Shown: piece after piece, positions 46,801 to 59,130 of the stretch
How the letters are laid out: the number at the start of each line of letters is the position of its first letter
Numbering within the stretch: position 1 is the first letter of the stretch
From: Haemonchus contortus
Taxonomy: Eukaryota; Nematoda; Chromadorea; Rhabditida; Trichostrongylidae
Assembly (NCBI GenBank): GCA_000469685.2
Contig: LS997564.1
Span: 37,390,472-37,454,471, forward strand
DNA length: 64,000 bases
Direction: 5' to 3'
Program-made: the position numbers and the translations under genes
Notes under the pieces: model-generated
Told to the model about the DNA's origin: nothing
Seen by the model: only the letters and a program-made list of their open reading frames with translations
The model's database searches: none

Positions 46801-47873
46801 TATGAGTTCCTGAGCAGGGAATCTCTTGCAATCTATGCATACTGGGTCTTTTATGGACTGCAAAAAGGAGATTCTTGGTCCTGGGGGCTTCCTTACATAG
46901 TTGTTGTCAGCTTAGAAGATATATCCTCTTATCATATAAAGGAAAATTCTTTTTTCCGTATCACACTAGCGGAGCTCATAGGAATTCTTTCGTGCCACTA
47001 GGAAGTTGGACTGTCCCGTTTGATCCGAGAAATCACTAGATCTCGAATGAGAAGAAGCTTTTTTTATGTGTAATGTTTTCTAGCATGACTGCTCGAAGAT
47101 GTAACTTTTCACTTCCATAAAACGAAAGCTAATTACTGCCACTGACCCGGTTGTGTTGACCTGATTCGTGAACCTTCCAAGAGCGACTTGAGACTCCTTT
47201 TCGTTACATTGTTTGGCGTATACAATGTCCAGCAAATTATCCTCGGTACCATTTACACAAACCGACACGTACTCATATTTGAATTGTGACGTTCCATGAG
47301 GATTTTTCTCCTTTTGTAATGTAGGGACTCGCTGTAAAATACAAAGTACAGTACTCGAGCATCTCCAAAATATCATGAGCCCAGTCAGTTTCATTGCTGT
47401 AGTGATCTTTAGTTAAGTGAACGGTGTATATAGGTTTGACGTGAGATTCACCCAGGGTCCACACTATCTTGGGATCTGCAATCGGTACAAAAAAAGGATA
47501 TCCGAGGAGGGAAAGACGAAAAGGCGGACCGATTTTCTGTGCCTTTAGAGCTTGTGTTCACCCAATCATGCAAAATAAACCGTGTACTAGGAAGCTCCAT
47601 CAATTTTATGTGAAAGATAGGTGGTGGTCACAAAATTTTTCCCAATTGTTAGTTATTTGAGCCTTCCGTTTATGTGCGTAGTTCGATGAAAAATTGTCCA
47701 CACGTACTCGTGATGCCTCCCTCGCTTTTATTTCAAAGAAAAAAAAATGTAAAGATAGGCTGTAGAGCATGTAAAACACCTACATTGTCTTTGAGGTAGT
47801 TCTCGCTCTTACGAATTTTGATACCCGTTGAAATCCCTGCACATAGCGCCAAGAATACAAGCAAAAGGCGCAT
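40894..47873 (-). CDS. Phospholipase B-like protein (lamina ancestor/PLBD family), secreted or lysosomal Ntn hydrolase
   Basis: Eighteen exons on the minus strand joined by phase: 47873-47780, 47475-(donor uncertain, about 47440), 47331-47147, 46734-46658, 46490-46419, 46355-46256, 46097-46003, 45938-45815, 45647-45569, 45443-45349, 43577-43459, 42655-42512, 42353-42239, 42166-42060, 41621-41555, 41493-41398, 41173-41094, 41023-40894 (TGA at 40896-40894). About 600 residues, the family's usual length. The start MRLLLVFLALCAGIS is a signal peptide. Family blocks in order: TGWGILEIE, AYAAGVAEGELTRELIY, QLSGEF, GHCSGFVKL (recalled site of the autocatalytically exposed nucleophile Cys), FSGYPAQLASADDYTLTSAG, YNSGTYNNQW, WGSTPRAKIF, LMRYNDYTHE, ISARGDLN, GGPTYDPLPVF and a final HFGQPQVWNF. 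Several N-glycosylation sequons. One homopolymer frame break lies in the exon 46490-46419 (see findings). Members are thought to hydrolyse lipids or N-acyl substrates; activity here is inferred. Confidence 0.93.
45081..45273. mobile_element. Fold-back MITE inside an intron of the phospholipase B-like gene
   Basis: Long imperfect inverted repeat: the left arm TTTCAGACTTCAACGACGCA... pairs with the right arm ...TGCGTCGTTTGAAGTCTGAAA, and the inner parts (CAAGCGACGGCGGCGCTA against TAGCGCTGCCGTCGCTTG) also pair. Total 193 bp with no coding capacity. It lies in the 1.77-kb intron between exons 45443-45349 and 43577-43459, by far the longest intron of the gene. Confidence 0.8.
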
Positions 47874-47883
47874 ACCTTGAAAA
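47874..47883 (-). promoter_or_regulatory. Possible trans-splice acceptor just upstream of the phospholipase B-like start
   Basis: On the minus strand CTTTTCAAG lies two bases before the ATG at 47873. A pyrimidine-rich AG this close to the start is common for spliced-leader addition in nematodes. Inference only. Confidence 0.4.
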
Positions 47884-47999
47884 GTAGTTTCGTGTCTCTA
47901 GAACGGAGAACAAGAAGAAAAAGTAGATGAGAACTTCGGTTCTTTGCAATGCACAAAACTTATTTCAAGAAAAAAAAAAGCAGATGTAGGAGAAATGAA

Positions 48000-50900
48000 G
48001 GATGCAAAACTGTTCGTAAACGGCGAGCAAACGGCTTCGAATTTTTTAATTTTTGGCAAAATTAGGTTGTGAGGACTTCGGTCGCAGAGAGTAACGGAGA
48101 AACTTTCACAATGAAAAGGCTCTGGAATATAAGTTAAAATCCTATGGACTTTCGAAAATTTCTTCAAGTTTTCTCGAAAGTATGTCCAGGAACACGTACA
48201 TATAAGATTAAGCCTAGAATAGGGAAAGGCTAGCATCAAATAGCTGACTTAATGGTGGGGAAAACCCCCTCGTATTATTGAAATATATTTGGTGAATTCT
48301 AACAATAACCTGTTGAAATGCATTGTTATCAGCTATAAAAGAGAGGCGTTACTTCGCTGACAAAATCAACTTCCTATTGAAGCTTTCAGAGAACACGTGA
48401 TTCCCCGAGAATCAGAGTTCGATCGTAACTTTTTTTTCTCTAGCTTCTATTGTTGACAAGAGAAATGGTCAGAACCTTCCATCAAAGAATCAATTCAGTC
48501 AATTAAGTACTGATTTTTTTTTTGAGTAATGAGCAAATCTTGTGGCTAGTGAAGTGAAGAACGAAAAGAAATTGGTCACATCGAACAAAAACGATGATTA
48601 AAGAAACCTCATGCACTGAATGTCTTATGTACAGGAAAACGTAAGAAATTGCTGATCAATCGAGGCTTGACAGCATCAGCATAGCGACTGCGTTACCGGA
48701 AAGATAACGTGGTCGCAGTAGTAGGCGTCCAGTTATCACCGCGGCAAACTTTTTTCTTATCAGAACCGTTGAAGACATGCTGCGGTAAACTAATGAGTTA
48801 TTAGAGTTCTGACAAAGAGAGATGAGTATTTGAGGTGATATGGTAATCACTAATCGTAAGAGCATGCCAAAATCCAGCACTGCCGCGATGATGGGTCGAA
48901 TGAGGTAAGCCACGCATTCGACTCTCACCTGGACTTATACATCCACTTCAGTCTGCACCTGGACCACGTTATAGCTCAGAACGTATGTAGGAAAGTGAAG
49001 GGACCTGCGACGTCACAGACGGCGTCTTTGTTCCAATCCAACTTCATAGTTAAGTGATCGGCCGATCGAATCGGAGGGGTGTAGGACTTGGTTGGTCATA
49101 TTGGGCATAATACAGTGACCGTGATAGGGCCATTGTCACGCTGGTGAACACAACTTAGACTCCTTTCAAGTGGCCTTCGGTCTCATATTCAGTAATCGTA
49201 GGATTAGTGTATTTGTCGTCTGATTAATTTCACGTCGTTGGAATTATTCAGGACGGTTAACTCGATGATTATTGTCATGTCTACCAGGAGACGGGGACAA
49301 GAGAATATTAAAAGGAGTGCTGCACCCACGCCCTTTTTTCCGACCAGCTAAAATCGCAAACGAAACTGATTTGAGAACCACCGTGTCATGTTCTTATGTA
49401 TGAGCGTCGGCAAGGACATTTGGATTCACACAACGAAAGCAATACCATATAATGGTACCATTCAAAAGAATTCGAAAAGAAAGAGCATGCAGCCATGTAG
49501 TAGTAGGGTGCTTCAGTCGATCTAAGGGTTATGAAATTCATGTTTGTATCAAGGATTTCAATTGTGAAACTGAGTTCAAGTAGCAGCACTACTGCCGAGA
49601 GATGATTATCTACGGAACCGAATTCCGATTCACAATGTTCAGAATGATACCTCCTATCATAACCTTCAGGATTTGTTCAAGTTTCATACGAAGCAATGGA
49701 ATGTTAGGTTCTGCTGATTGGGTCACGCCATTCAAAGAGAATGAGTGAGATCCAAGATCAATAACTGCTGGCCCTTTATCGAAGGAATGAAAGAAAAGGT
49801 TTATACATAGGTATACAATGGATTCAGTAAGGGGCGCGCCCATGAACTCAAAGTTAATAAATGATTTCACGACAAAGCGGAAATACGTGGGTCGAAGGTG
49901 GAGCCTTTACTTTGAACAATAGATTAGCTCATCAGTGCGACTCTTCTTGGTGTCGGTTTCACCCGATTATTATCTCTATGCTCGGGAAAGAGTTAGAAGT
50001 ATGTGTATATTCGAACTTTTCGATAAATAAACAATGAAGACAAGTCACACGATATCGATAAGCTAATGTTCAGAAAAGAACTAAAAAGGCAAGGAGCTAT
50101 TGTGATGGAAGGGGTTATGAAGAAGTTACCTAAAGATGAAAAACAGTTGGGGAAAAAATCAGAAATTGAGGTAAAGCGGATATGCACGCTTAGGAACGGT
50201 GGCTCAGTGGGGTTATGGGAACGGTCAGGTGGTTTGAATGAATTGATCGAAAGCAACGATCATTTGCATCGGTGACGAGTCGTATGACAGACGATGTGTA
50301 GTCAACAGTGACTGAATCATCGTCTATGACCGATCAAAGTATGCAGGCATTTAGAAAGATCACTTGGTCAGTTATCTCCATTGCAATAATGAATCATTGA
50401 CTACATCCACGCATTTCTTTCAGCTGAGGTTTTGCGAAGCTTTAGATATTAACATGGGAGAGAGGGTACAGGAATGAGCCAGGGACGAAAGTGTACTACC
50501 CCCATAGTAAACCGCTGATTATAACGAACCAAGCGCTACCCCCTTTATCCGATCAGCTCAGTCGATCACGTTCATTTTTCCGCGAACAAACTACAGAAGA
50601 GACGTTCGGGTATCATATTGTTTGACACCCCACGGAACACGTCGCAGTACCGTGTGCTAGTCCAGAATGTTCTTGGGGTGGGTATTCGTTCCCCTCGTCT
50701 GATGTTCTTGACTTAACCTTCATAGAGCCCAGCAGCAAACTTTCAGCTGACTCTCCGTTAGAACGTTAATTCGACAGAAAGCGGTGAACTGAGTTGAAAG
50801 ACGAGTTCACTGGTGATCGATGATCTCCAAACTTATCGAATCTCAATTTCATTTTTTTTTTTGCTAAGTCAACGATTATTCGACAACATGATTCTGTACG

Positions 50901-52628
50901 AGGTTCGTTTGCTCTTCTTTTATCTTGGCAACAAGGTCGAGTTTACTGCAATCAAGCGAACAAAATGAACAAATAAATCAGCCAGTCTGAAGACAAACGT
51001 ATAAGTTGGCAGATAATCTACAGCTATGACTTACAGTGGTAAGCATAAAAACTATAGTAGTGAAATCTGTTACAGTGAATAGTCGCATGCGTTGTTTTGA
51101 ACAAGTTTTGAAATGGGTATCAGTAAAAAGTAAAAAATTAAGTATAACTCGGCGGTACATGAGCTTAGCGTGATATTAACAAGGAAGGATGCATCTTTCC
51201 TGTCCTCGTTCGGCTTTCTAGTCACTGTCACAATCGAGATCGTAAGAGGTGACTGCTCAAGAAGGCCTCTGTCAAATTTATTACTATCAGGATCCGCTGC
51301 TGCACAAACAAAAAGTCCGGCAGCGGATCTCGATACGAGGAAATCGTTAAAAAGTATAACTTTTTACAAAGATATTCGAATCTATCCTATGAATGCGTGG
51401 TACGACGGACCATCACTGAACACGAAAACTCTATGTGCTCCATTATATTATCGAACGAACCTCGCCTTCTCCATGCGCGTACTGTGTGATTAATGACGGT
51501 GGCCACATTTAAATAGTTGTTTATACCTTATTCATATTTGTACAATGAAAAGCAATACATCAAAATTTGAAGTGAACAGCTCAATCTGTCCGGTACGATT
51601 CAAAGGTACAAGTGTGCTTAACTAAGTTCTGAAAACTGATCTGGATGTACCGATATCACGGTTTCAGTGGGTAGTAAGATCAACAATCCCTATGATGTAC
51701 AATGAACCGTTTCTAGCAGCAGGCTACTCGAGTATAGATAAACATAGAATATAACGCTGATATCCCAAACAGCATAACATCCACGGGAGGGATCATTCTC
51801 ATACAGTCCGTCACTTGGAATGGCACATCGTCCAGGTTTTACTCGTAAGCTTTGGAATGAGTCCTTTCATGTAATACTGAAAGTATTAGAAAGGCTGACC
51901 AACGCAAACATTCCAGGTTCTGGTTATTACCAGAAAGATTCACAAGTGGAAGGCGGTCGTACCCCGAGTAAGGGTTTTTCTTCCGATCTGCAGTTTGCAA
52001 GTATTGTAGTGAAACGAGCTTAGAAACTAAGAGGTCTTTGCGCGATAATGGGTGAGACGGGGTAGTTTTATAAGACGGTTTGCTCGTGTTTCGTAACCTT
52101 GCAGTTACTGTCGTCCTCTGATCAACGTTACATCGTCTTGCGCCTGACTTGACAATATCTACTGGAAGTAATGCCATGAGAAAAGGCAGACCACCTCTCA
52201 TCGAGATCCAATGAACATTAACCCAGTTGATGATAAGACCATGATTAATCGGATCAATACCAATCGAGAAAAGCAGTGGTTGGCGGCTCAAAGATATCAG
52301 GTTATATCTTTGCATTACGAGACTAGATCACTTAAAGGTCGATTCATGATATCACTGCATGAGTGAATGCTCTTTAGCGATGGCCATTTTCGTTTACTGA
52401 AACTGTCATCCGGCGTTACTAATGCTTACCGCGACTGCGCAAGTGACATCGAGCCATGTACCCTCGCTGGGCTTCTGGCAGAAGCAAACAATTCTAACGC
52501 ATTCATAGTACAAATGCATGATAGATATTGTTGTCGTTGTCGTCTCGTCAGTATCAGGAACCTTCGAAGTTGGGTATTACCCAACTTCGCTTGTTGCACC
52601 TCAGCCACCGTTGCTCTCATGCCCCTCT
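48000..52628. other. No recognised gene
   Basis: Upstream of the phospholipase B-like gene. Isolated frames exist (for example minus strand 49.64-49.82 kb with splice-like borders, plus strand 51.17-51.49 kb, minus strand 51.84-52.32 kb) but none shows a known motif or a supported exon chain. A 10-bp inverted repeat GATCCGCTGC/GCAGCGGATC lies near 51.29-51.33 kb. Confidence 0.4.
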
Positions 52629-52960
52629 AATAAGGGAAGGATACTCGGTCGCAGTGGGCATTCAAGATGAGATATATACCGCAGTAGGTGGTTTCGAACG
52701 CTGATCTCAAATCTGTGTTCCAAATCTGCTAAACGATTCTAGGAACAAAGTTACGGAAGCATTTCCCCCTGTATTATACCACTGCGATGAACGGATCATC
52801 TCATCAACCCTCTTACCTGTACAACGGCACCCTAGCGAATAGTGTTGTGGACCGGTAGGTATGACATCAAGGTTCGTTTCCTTGATGCATGCGCTCGTTT
52901 TGCTTTTCCCTAAAATGTGTCCTAAATGCTTGCAAAATGTTTTCGGGCTCATTATCAGCC
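52629..52960 (+). repeat. Dispersed repeat family 2, copy A
   Basis: Starts AAGGGAAGGATACTCGGTCG and runs through GATCTCAAATCTGTGTTCC, TCTAGGAACAAAGTTACGG and a tRNA-like part with GGTTCGTTTCC (B-box-like) to TTGCAAAATGTTTTCGGGCTC. Shared with copies at 54, 55.8 and 57.6 kb. Confidence 0.8.
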
Positions 52961-53150
52961 ATCTAGACAGCTATCTAACATTTTAGGGATACTAGAAAGG
53001 TGTTACAGGAAAATTCTTTTTGCCCCCCACCGGCTCAATAAAGTTGAAGCTTCACTTGAACAAAAGAGGAAATCTGGGCAATCGCTCAAAATGGGCTTCA
53101 GAAACTTCAAGGAGAATGGTTCCAAACGATTCATCGGATCAAACGCTCTT

Positions 53151-53223
53151 CAGTATGTTACCAGTGAAGTATTCTGGCCGAATGTGTTGCCTTCGGCCAG
53201 AATACTTCGCTGGTAACATACTG
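53151..53223. repeat. 31-bp hairpin
   Basis: Arms 53151-53181 and 53193-53223 pair with a single mismatch around an 11-nt loop. A partly similar half-unit (TACTTCGCTACTAGCAC) follows, suggesting a small fold-back element. Confidence 0.8.
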
Positions 53224-53754
53224 AGTACTTCGCTACTAGCACGACTAGAATACTTCTCTACCAACACGTTTTGTGTCATCACGAAAGAGTGCCGTCTACA
53301 GAAATTTAGGGCCGGTATGAGAGGCCATTGGTTCCAAATTAGTCTATCTTCGGCAAAGTGTGATGTCCTATCTGGTCGTCACTATCAGGTGCAAACAAGC
53401 ATACCGATAAGTCTACCTATAGAGATTAGCGGATAAGTTGGAAAGATTTATAATAAATTAATGTAGGGATCTCAGTGAACGAACTGGATGACGCTTCAGA
53501 TCAACAATGAACATCCATAGTGGACAATTTCAACAACAAAGCAAGTCGTGTGCGAATTCAGGGTTTTGAGAACAGCCGAGGTATCATGTCCCACCGCACC
53601 ACCACGTTTACCTCATGGAAAGGCTTCATGAAAGGGCGTTCACCTTAGAAGTTAAAGGATAATCATACGTGCACACAAAGCGATAAACTATTGTTCCTCA
53701 GTACTTCTTCAACGATGGTAGTTAAACAATACCACCGCTTCCAAAGCGCGGACA

Positions 53755-54312
53755 GTATCAGTAAGTAGAATGTATGAACAGTACCCTTCCAAAGAGGGCT
53801 GTGGTCGGATGAGTCATTTGACCGCCTCCTACCGTAATTGGAAGAAGCTGCCAAGATTCCAAAACACCGTCTTGACTGTTCGGGGTAGGGAGGCGCATAT
53901 ATTCGGTCATTGAGGTGAAAAAAATTGATTTGTTTACTATTCCCCGGAACCCTAAAGTGTGAGTTCGCTCCTTAGGTGGCCAATATTGAGCACAAAAAAC
54001 GTTTTGCAAGCGTTTATGACACATTTTATCGAAAAGCAAAACGATCGCATGCATCAAGGAATCGAACCTTGATGTCATACCTACCATTCCACCACACTAT
54101 ACGCTAACCCACCGTTGCACAGGCAATGGTTTCGGTCAGCTCGATGATCCGTTCAGTGCAGTGGTATAAAACAGGAAGGGCTGGTCCCGTAACTTTGTTC
54201 CTAGAATCGTTCAGCAGATTTGGAACACAGATTTGAGATCAGCGTTAGAAACATCTACTGCGGTATATATCTCATCTTGAATGCCCACTGCGACCGAGTA
54301 TCCTTCCCTTGT
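53755..54312 (-). repeat. Dispersed repeat family 2, copy B (long form)
   Basis: Minus orientation. Same core as copy A (ends at CTTACAAGGGAAGG on the minus strand), with a further 250 bp shared only with copy C (GAATATATGCGCCTC-type and CAAGACGGTGTTT-type blocks). B-box-like GGTTCGATTCC on the minus strand at 54057-54067. Confidence 0.75.
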
Positions 54313-55599
54313 AAGATTGTATCCAATCGGTTTTGGCATAGTATTCTTGGAATACACAAGAACGATCATCGCTTCTTCCTCTCCTCAGCACGACAGACTT
54401 CAAAAATCGGTGCGAGCTCATGTTAGAAATGCGATCTTCACTGAGCGCCCGGCTCTGATGGAGTAGTGGCTTTACTAACGATCGGACGCATTACGAATGA
54501 CAAGACTAAACAGAGGTCGTGGAATTTGAAAGGCAATATGGAAAAAGGGCTTTATAGAACTCTACAAAATCTGCCTGTCTGCGTCTGTAGATCAGTCCCA
54601 AGTCGATTGGGACAAGCCATTCTTTATCGAGTATCGATATGTGCATGAAGATAGAAGAGGAAAAAGAGCAGAGAAAACTGCACGCTCATTTATGAAGAAC
54701 TCTGAAAAAAGGTGGTGGACATAAGCCTAAAGACATATCGATAGCAAGATGAGGAAGAAACGCAAATGAGAAGTGAAGGATCGCTGCTATTCTCCAGGCG
54801 GCAAAGCTGGAAATTCGGTAGATCTGTTATCTGAAGATGGACTGCTTCGTCAAGGTCATCTGTTTATAACTGCAAGATTTTGGGTCTGTGAGAGTAACCA
54901 TATCAAAAGATATGGTCAACACAGGCTGCCAATCGTAGCAGTAGGGTGTAGTGATACCCTAAATATGGCTCAAGGCGGTCCGTTCCATTCAGCTTTCAAT
55001 GCATTATTAGCAGCGTTTTCTGGCATAAGACATCTTTGTTTTTTTTTGGCTCATTGTTAGAATGAGAAACGGTTGAGCAGTCATCGGAATTCGATTCAGA
55101 TAACGCAGAAGCCGGCAGAGCTGACCCCAGTACTGACACTAGTGCACCTAAAATTGAAACGCGTACCGGTACTCATGTTTTGAAAAATCTTTTTTACTGT
55201 TACCACTGAAAAAAAAAACGAAAAAAGAATGTGGAGTTAACAGACCTTGACTTCAGCATGTTTCTGTCCTAGAACGGGAAAAGGAAAGAATACTGGGCAA
55301 CGGTCGGACACTCCCAACGGTAAGGCTGGAAGACTTGTAGAATAGCTGAAATTCGAGCGTCGAGTTAGTAATGGTAATGTAAACGGGCTAGTATCAAGTC
55401 TGAGAAACTTTGAATTTCGAATCTCACAGTAATCTAGAGCTTTTCACTTCGTACAGATATGACTAAGAGATCAACTCTCTCATACAAGTTTGGTCACCCC
55501 TACAATACATAGCCTGCAATTCTTCATATGAATGAGGCTAGAACAAGATGGTGACCGAAAGCATCAAGTTTTTATGTTCAGTGCTGATCATAAAATACT

Positions 55600-56130
55600 G
55601 ACAAGGGAAGGATACTTGGTCGCAGTGGCCATTCAAGATGAAATGTATACCCCTGTAGGTGGTTTCGAACGCTGATCTCACATCTGTGTTCCAAATCTGC
55701 GAAACGATTCTGCGGACAAAGTTACGGGACCAGTTCCTCCGTGTGTCACACCACTGCAATGAACGGATCACCGAGCCGAGTGAAGACCTTACCTGTGCAA
55801 CGGTGGGCTAGCGGGTAGTGTGGTGGACTAGTAGGCATGACATCAAGGTTCGCTCCCGTGATGCCTGAGCTCGTTTTGCTTATCCATGGAATGCCTCCCG
55901 AACGCTTGCAAAACGTTTTTGGACTCAACGTTGGGCATCTGCAAGGCTTCCTCACGATTTAGGCTTCGGGGAATAGTAAGTCAATAAAATTTTTCTTACC
56001 TCAACTGACCGAATATATGCGCCTCTCTACCCCAAACAGTCAAGACGGTGTTTCGAAATCTTCGGGAGCTCCCTGCACTTACGGTGGACGGAGGTTGAAT
56101 GACTCATCCGAGTACAGCTCCCTTTGGGAG
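55600..56130 (+). repeat. Dispersed repeat family 2, copy C (long form, inverted relative to B)
   Basis: Plus orientation: AAGGGAAGGATACTTGGTCG, then the core with GGTTCGCTCCC, TTGCAAAACGTTTTTGG, then the extension GAATATATGCGCCTCTCTAC and CAGTCAAGACGGTGTTT shared with copy B. Copies B and C form a head-to-head inverted pair about 1.3 kb apart. Confidence 0.75.
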
Positions 56131-57414
56131 GGATACGGTCCGTACATTTCAGGAATGCTATCAGGTGACGGTGGTCCAAGTTAACTGGCATTGTTGAGAA
56201 AATATTGTAGGACAATAGTTTGTCGCTTTGTGTGTACATATGGTATGGTTATCCGCTGATTCTATTCTTGAAGTGAACAACCTTTCAAGAGGCCCTTTCA
56301 TAAGGTAAGCGTGGTGGTGCGTGGGGTGGGGGGCATGATACCACGACCGTACTGAAAACCCTAAATCCACCTAGGACTTCCTTCAAAGTTGTTCCCTATT
56401 GGCCTTCATTGTTGATTTGAAGCGGTATTAAGTGGAAATGACTGCCATGCAATGGGACTCCTCTATTGATTTTATGACAGCATATCCTTCCAACTTATCT
56501 GCTAATCTCCACAGGTATTCAGATTGGTTCGCTTCTTTCTCACGTTCGAGGAGGTACGGCTTCTTTTGACAGCCTAACAGCGGGTGCGCTTCGTTGCGCG
56601 TAACCATCGAAACTAGGTCTCGCCGCAGCCATCGCATGCGGCGGGTCAGCCCGCGATACTTGACAGACGTCGCAGCTGTAAGCGGAGCATACGATTTGCG
56701 CTTTCTCCACGGTAGCCAGCCAAAGAGAAGATAACATAGACAAGTGCAAATCGTTCGCTCCACTCACACTTGGTGGTACCGTAATGTCTTCTCGAGACCT
56801 CAGTGGAGTGCGCCGCGCGCGAAGTGGGCGGGGTGACCTACTTTCGACGGACACGCGCAACGGACGTTCGCCCCTAACAGCGCCACAGAATTGGAGCTTC
56901 TAGGCCAGATCACAAACATGAGGCTACGTTCACTTCCGAACCTCTATAACCCCACGAACGTGCGAGGTTTCTTTCGCGAAGTTAAGGGTCCATCGTCGCT
57001 ATTTTCATCACGCGACCGCGGAGGATCAGTGTGATCGCTTTTCACGGACTCGATTTCCTCGGAAAGAATTACGGGCTTGTTTTCATAGCATCGAGAAGTA
57101 CGGTTCGAAAGGTCTTCCTCACCGCCTCTCCCTAAGCGGTGCCCACGCTATGCTGCAAGAACGCTAGTTCTCCATCAATTATGATTACACCACATTCGGC
57201 CAGAAGATTCGCTGGTGACATGTCGAGAGCTTTTGATCAGATGAATCATTCGAGTCCTTCCTCCCTGAAGCTTACTGAGCCTATTTTGAGCAAATGTTTG
57301 GAATACTTTTTTTGCTGGCGCTGGAGCTCCACCCTCATTTGGCCGACAAGGGGCAAAAAAAACTTCCTTTGAAATACCCTTCCAGTGTTCTTAAATTGTG
57401 AGGGAGCCCTGTAG
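56131..57414. other. No recognised gene
   Basis: A minus-strand frame at 56.45-56.62 kb ends in TAA and looks protein-like (KKPYLLEREKEANQSEYLWR) but has no supported exon borders or known motif. The 56.6-57.1 kb part is rich in CG compared with its surroundings. Confidence 0.35.
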
Positions 57415-57753
57415 ATGCCCATCATTGCGCTCAAAAACGTTTTGCAAGCGTTTCGAACGCATTTCATGGAAAACAAAACGAGCGGATGCACCACGGAAGC
57501 GAGCCTTGATGCCATGCCTACTGGTCCATCACACTACCCACTAGGCCAAAGTTGCACAGGTAACGGCTATGCTCGGCTCCGTGATCCGTCCATTGCAGTG
57601 GTATAACACTGGAGAGAATCAGTCCCGTAACTTTGTTCCTAGAATCGTTTAGCAGATTTGGAACACAGATTTGAGATCAGCGTTCGAAACACCTACTGCG
57701 GTATATATCTCATCTTGAATGCCCACTGCGACCAAGTATCCTTCCCTTGTAAG
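57415..57753 (-). repeat. Dispersed repeat family 2, copy D
   Basis: Minus orientation core only, from AAAACGTTTTGCAAGCG to GTATCCTTCCCTTGTAAG on the plus strand. Lacks the B/C extension. Confidence 0.8.
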
Positions 57754-58399
57754 TCGTCATTTCTGGAAGTAGACTGTACAGCGTCATCACCATAGAAAAC
57801 AGAACACCACGACGCATGCAGAGGAAGTAACATTTGCGAGAAGGGAAAGACTTTCGTAAGCGACCCTAATGAGATGAGTTCTCTATTGTTACCAGACTCG
57901 AAACTTTGTTCCTCACTTTCCCCTTTGATTCTCCTTTTACTGTTAGTGTTCTCATGGTAATAGTCGTGATCACTCACCTGTTCTCTCTGTAACTTGGTGT
58001 GTATCGAAAGATCAGTGCAATAGATTTTCCGTCCAGCACTTGATCAAAAAGAAGCCTGAGTTCTGCTCTCGAGTTTTTGTCTATTTGCGAATCAGAGGAC
58101 CGCTTGTGGCTGCGGTCGTCCGCTTACTCATCAGAAGACTATTTTTACCCAACAACTTTTCCAAAGTATAGAGCCCCTAAATCGTAGTTTTCATAGTGTT
58201 TGTCACAGACAACATCCTTGTAATGTTGGTGCTCGTTCTTGAAAAGTTCGATATTACCTGAAGAAGCTCGTGCACACGTCGGGTTAAGTTTAAGAGGGGT
58301 TAGGCGTAAGGCAAGACCAATAGAACACATGTGCGAAGTTGTGCTCACATTGGGCGGGACACGCACAAAAGTGGGGTGCCATGAGCAAAACTCCTTGAC

Positions 58400-59130
58400 T
58401 AAGTTTGACAGGAGGTCAGACGCCGGAAAAATGAGAAAATGGTTCCAAGTGGAATGGAGGAAACTCATCGGCGCTGGGCGGAGAGTTCTCGCATTGGGCG
58501 GTACCAACCACAGAATTCCATGACCCGACTCAACGGAGGCGTTAAGGCTAAAAAAACAGCTGAGCAAGGCGTTTGGCTTGCTGAGCTTACGAAAACATGA
58601 AGCTCTGCCCACGATAGGAGGGGTGTGCATTCAAATGAATGGTTCCATTTGAAAAATTTGTAACCCGGTTTAAGAAGCTTCTATAATGTGGAAATGAATT
58701 GTTAGAGACTGTAGAAGAGATGTGGCGAAACTTCTGAAGTGTGTGGTGTTTGCGCGAGTGTTGGCGGGGCTATAATTAAAATTCCATAACTCTGTACAAA
58801 ACGTTCCAGAATTGGAGAAAAGTGGTCAAGTTAGCAGAAGTGTGATCAAATTTCTGAAAAGGGCGGGGTTTGCGTTAAGGTGGATTGGGCTCACACCAAA
58901 AATTCAAGACTGTTGACAAACGTTGTAGAGCGTGTGAAAAAAGTGGTGAGACTTCCTGACTTGGGCCGTGTTTGCACAGGAGTGGGCGGGGCTGAAATCA
59001 AAAATTCTTAAGTTGTATGCTAACGTTATTGAACGGAGAAAATGGTTAAAGGCAGCTAAAAGAGGTGTGGTCAGACTTGATTTTTTATTATGGGGAGTGT
59101 TCTGCGCTGAGATGAAATGCTATGAACTTT
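58400..59130 (+). repeat. Degenerate minisatellite, unit about 120 bp
   Basis: About six diverged units carrying GGGCGGGGTTTGCG-type boxes, each followed by AAAAATTC-type and GTGGTCAAG/GTGGTGAGA-type parts. The box order (GGGCGG, GCG, A-rich, ATTC, CGTT) is the same as in the array at 40.1 kb. Confidence 0.6.

Noticed and set aside
49610..49870. Minus-strand frame with splice-like borders (AVIDLGSHSFSLNG region)
   Set aside because: I considered a lipid-binding (BPI/LBP-type) exon, but the match was too weak and isolated.
51839..52315. 158-codon minus-strand frame
   Set aside because: Longest single frame in its area, but no recognisable motif, no splice-supported neighbours and a residue pattern like translated non-coding DNA.
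56428..56860. Overlapping minus-strand frames of 111 and 106 codons
   Set aside because: One part looks protein-like but no family was recognised and borders are not supported; not called as a gene.
58145..58630. 161-codon minus-strand frame
   Set aside because: It lies largely within and beside the degenerate minisatellite and has no motif or exon borders.
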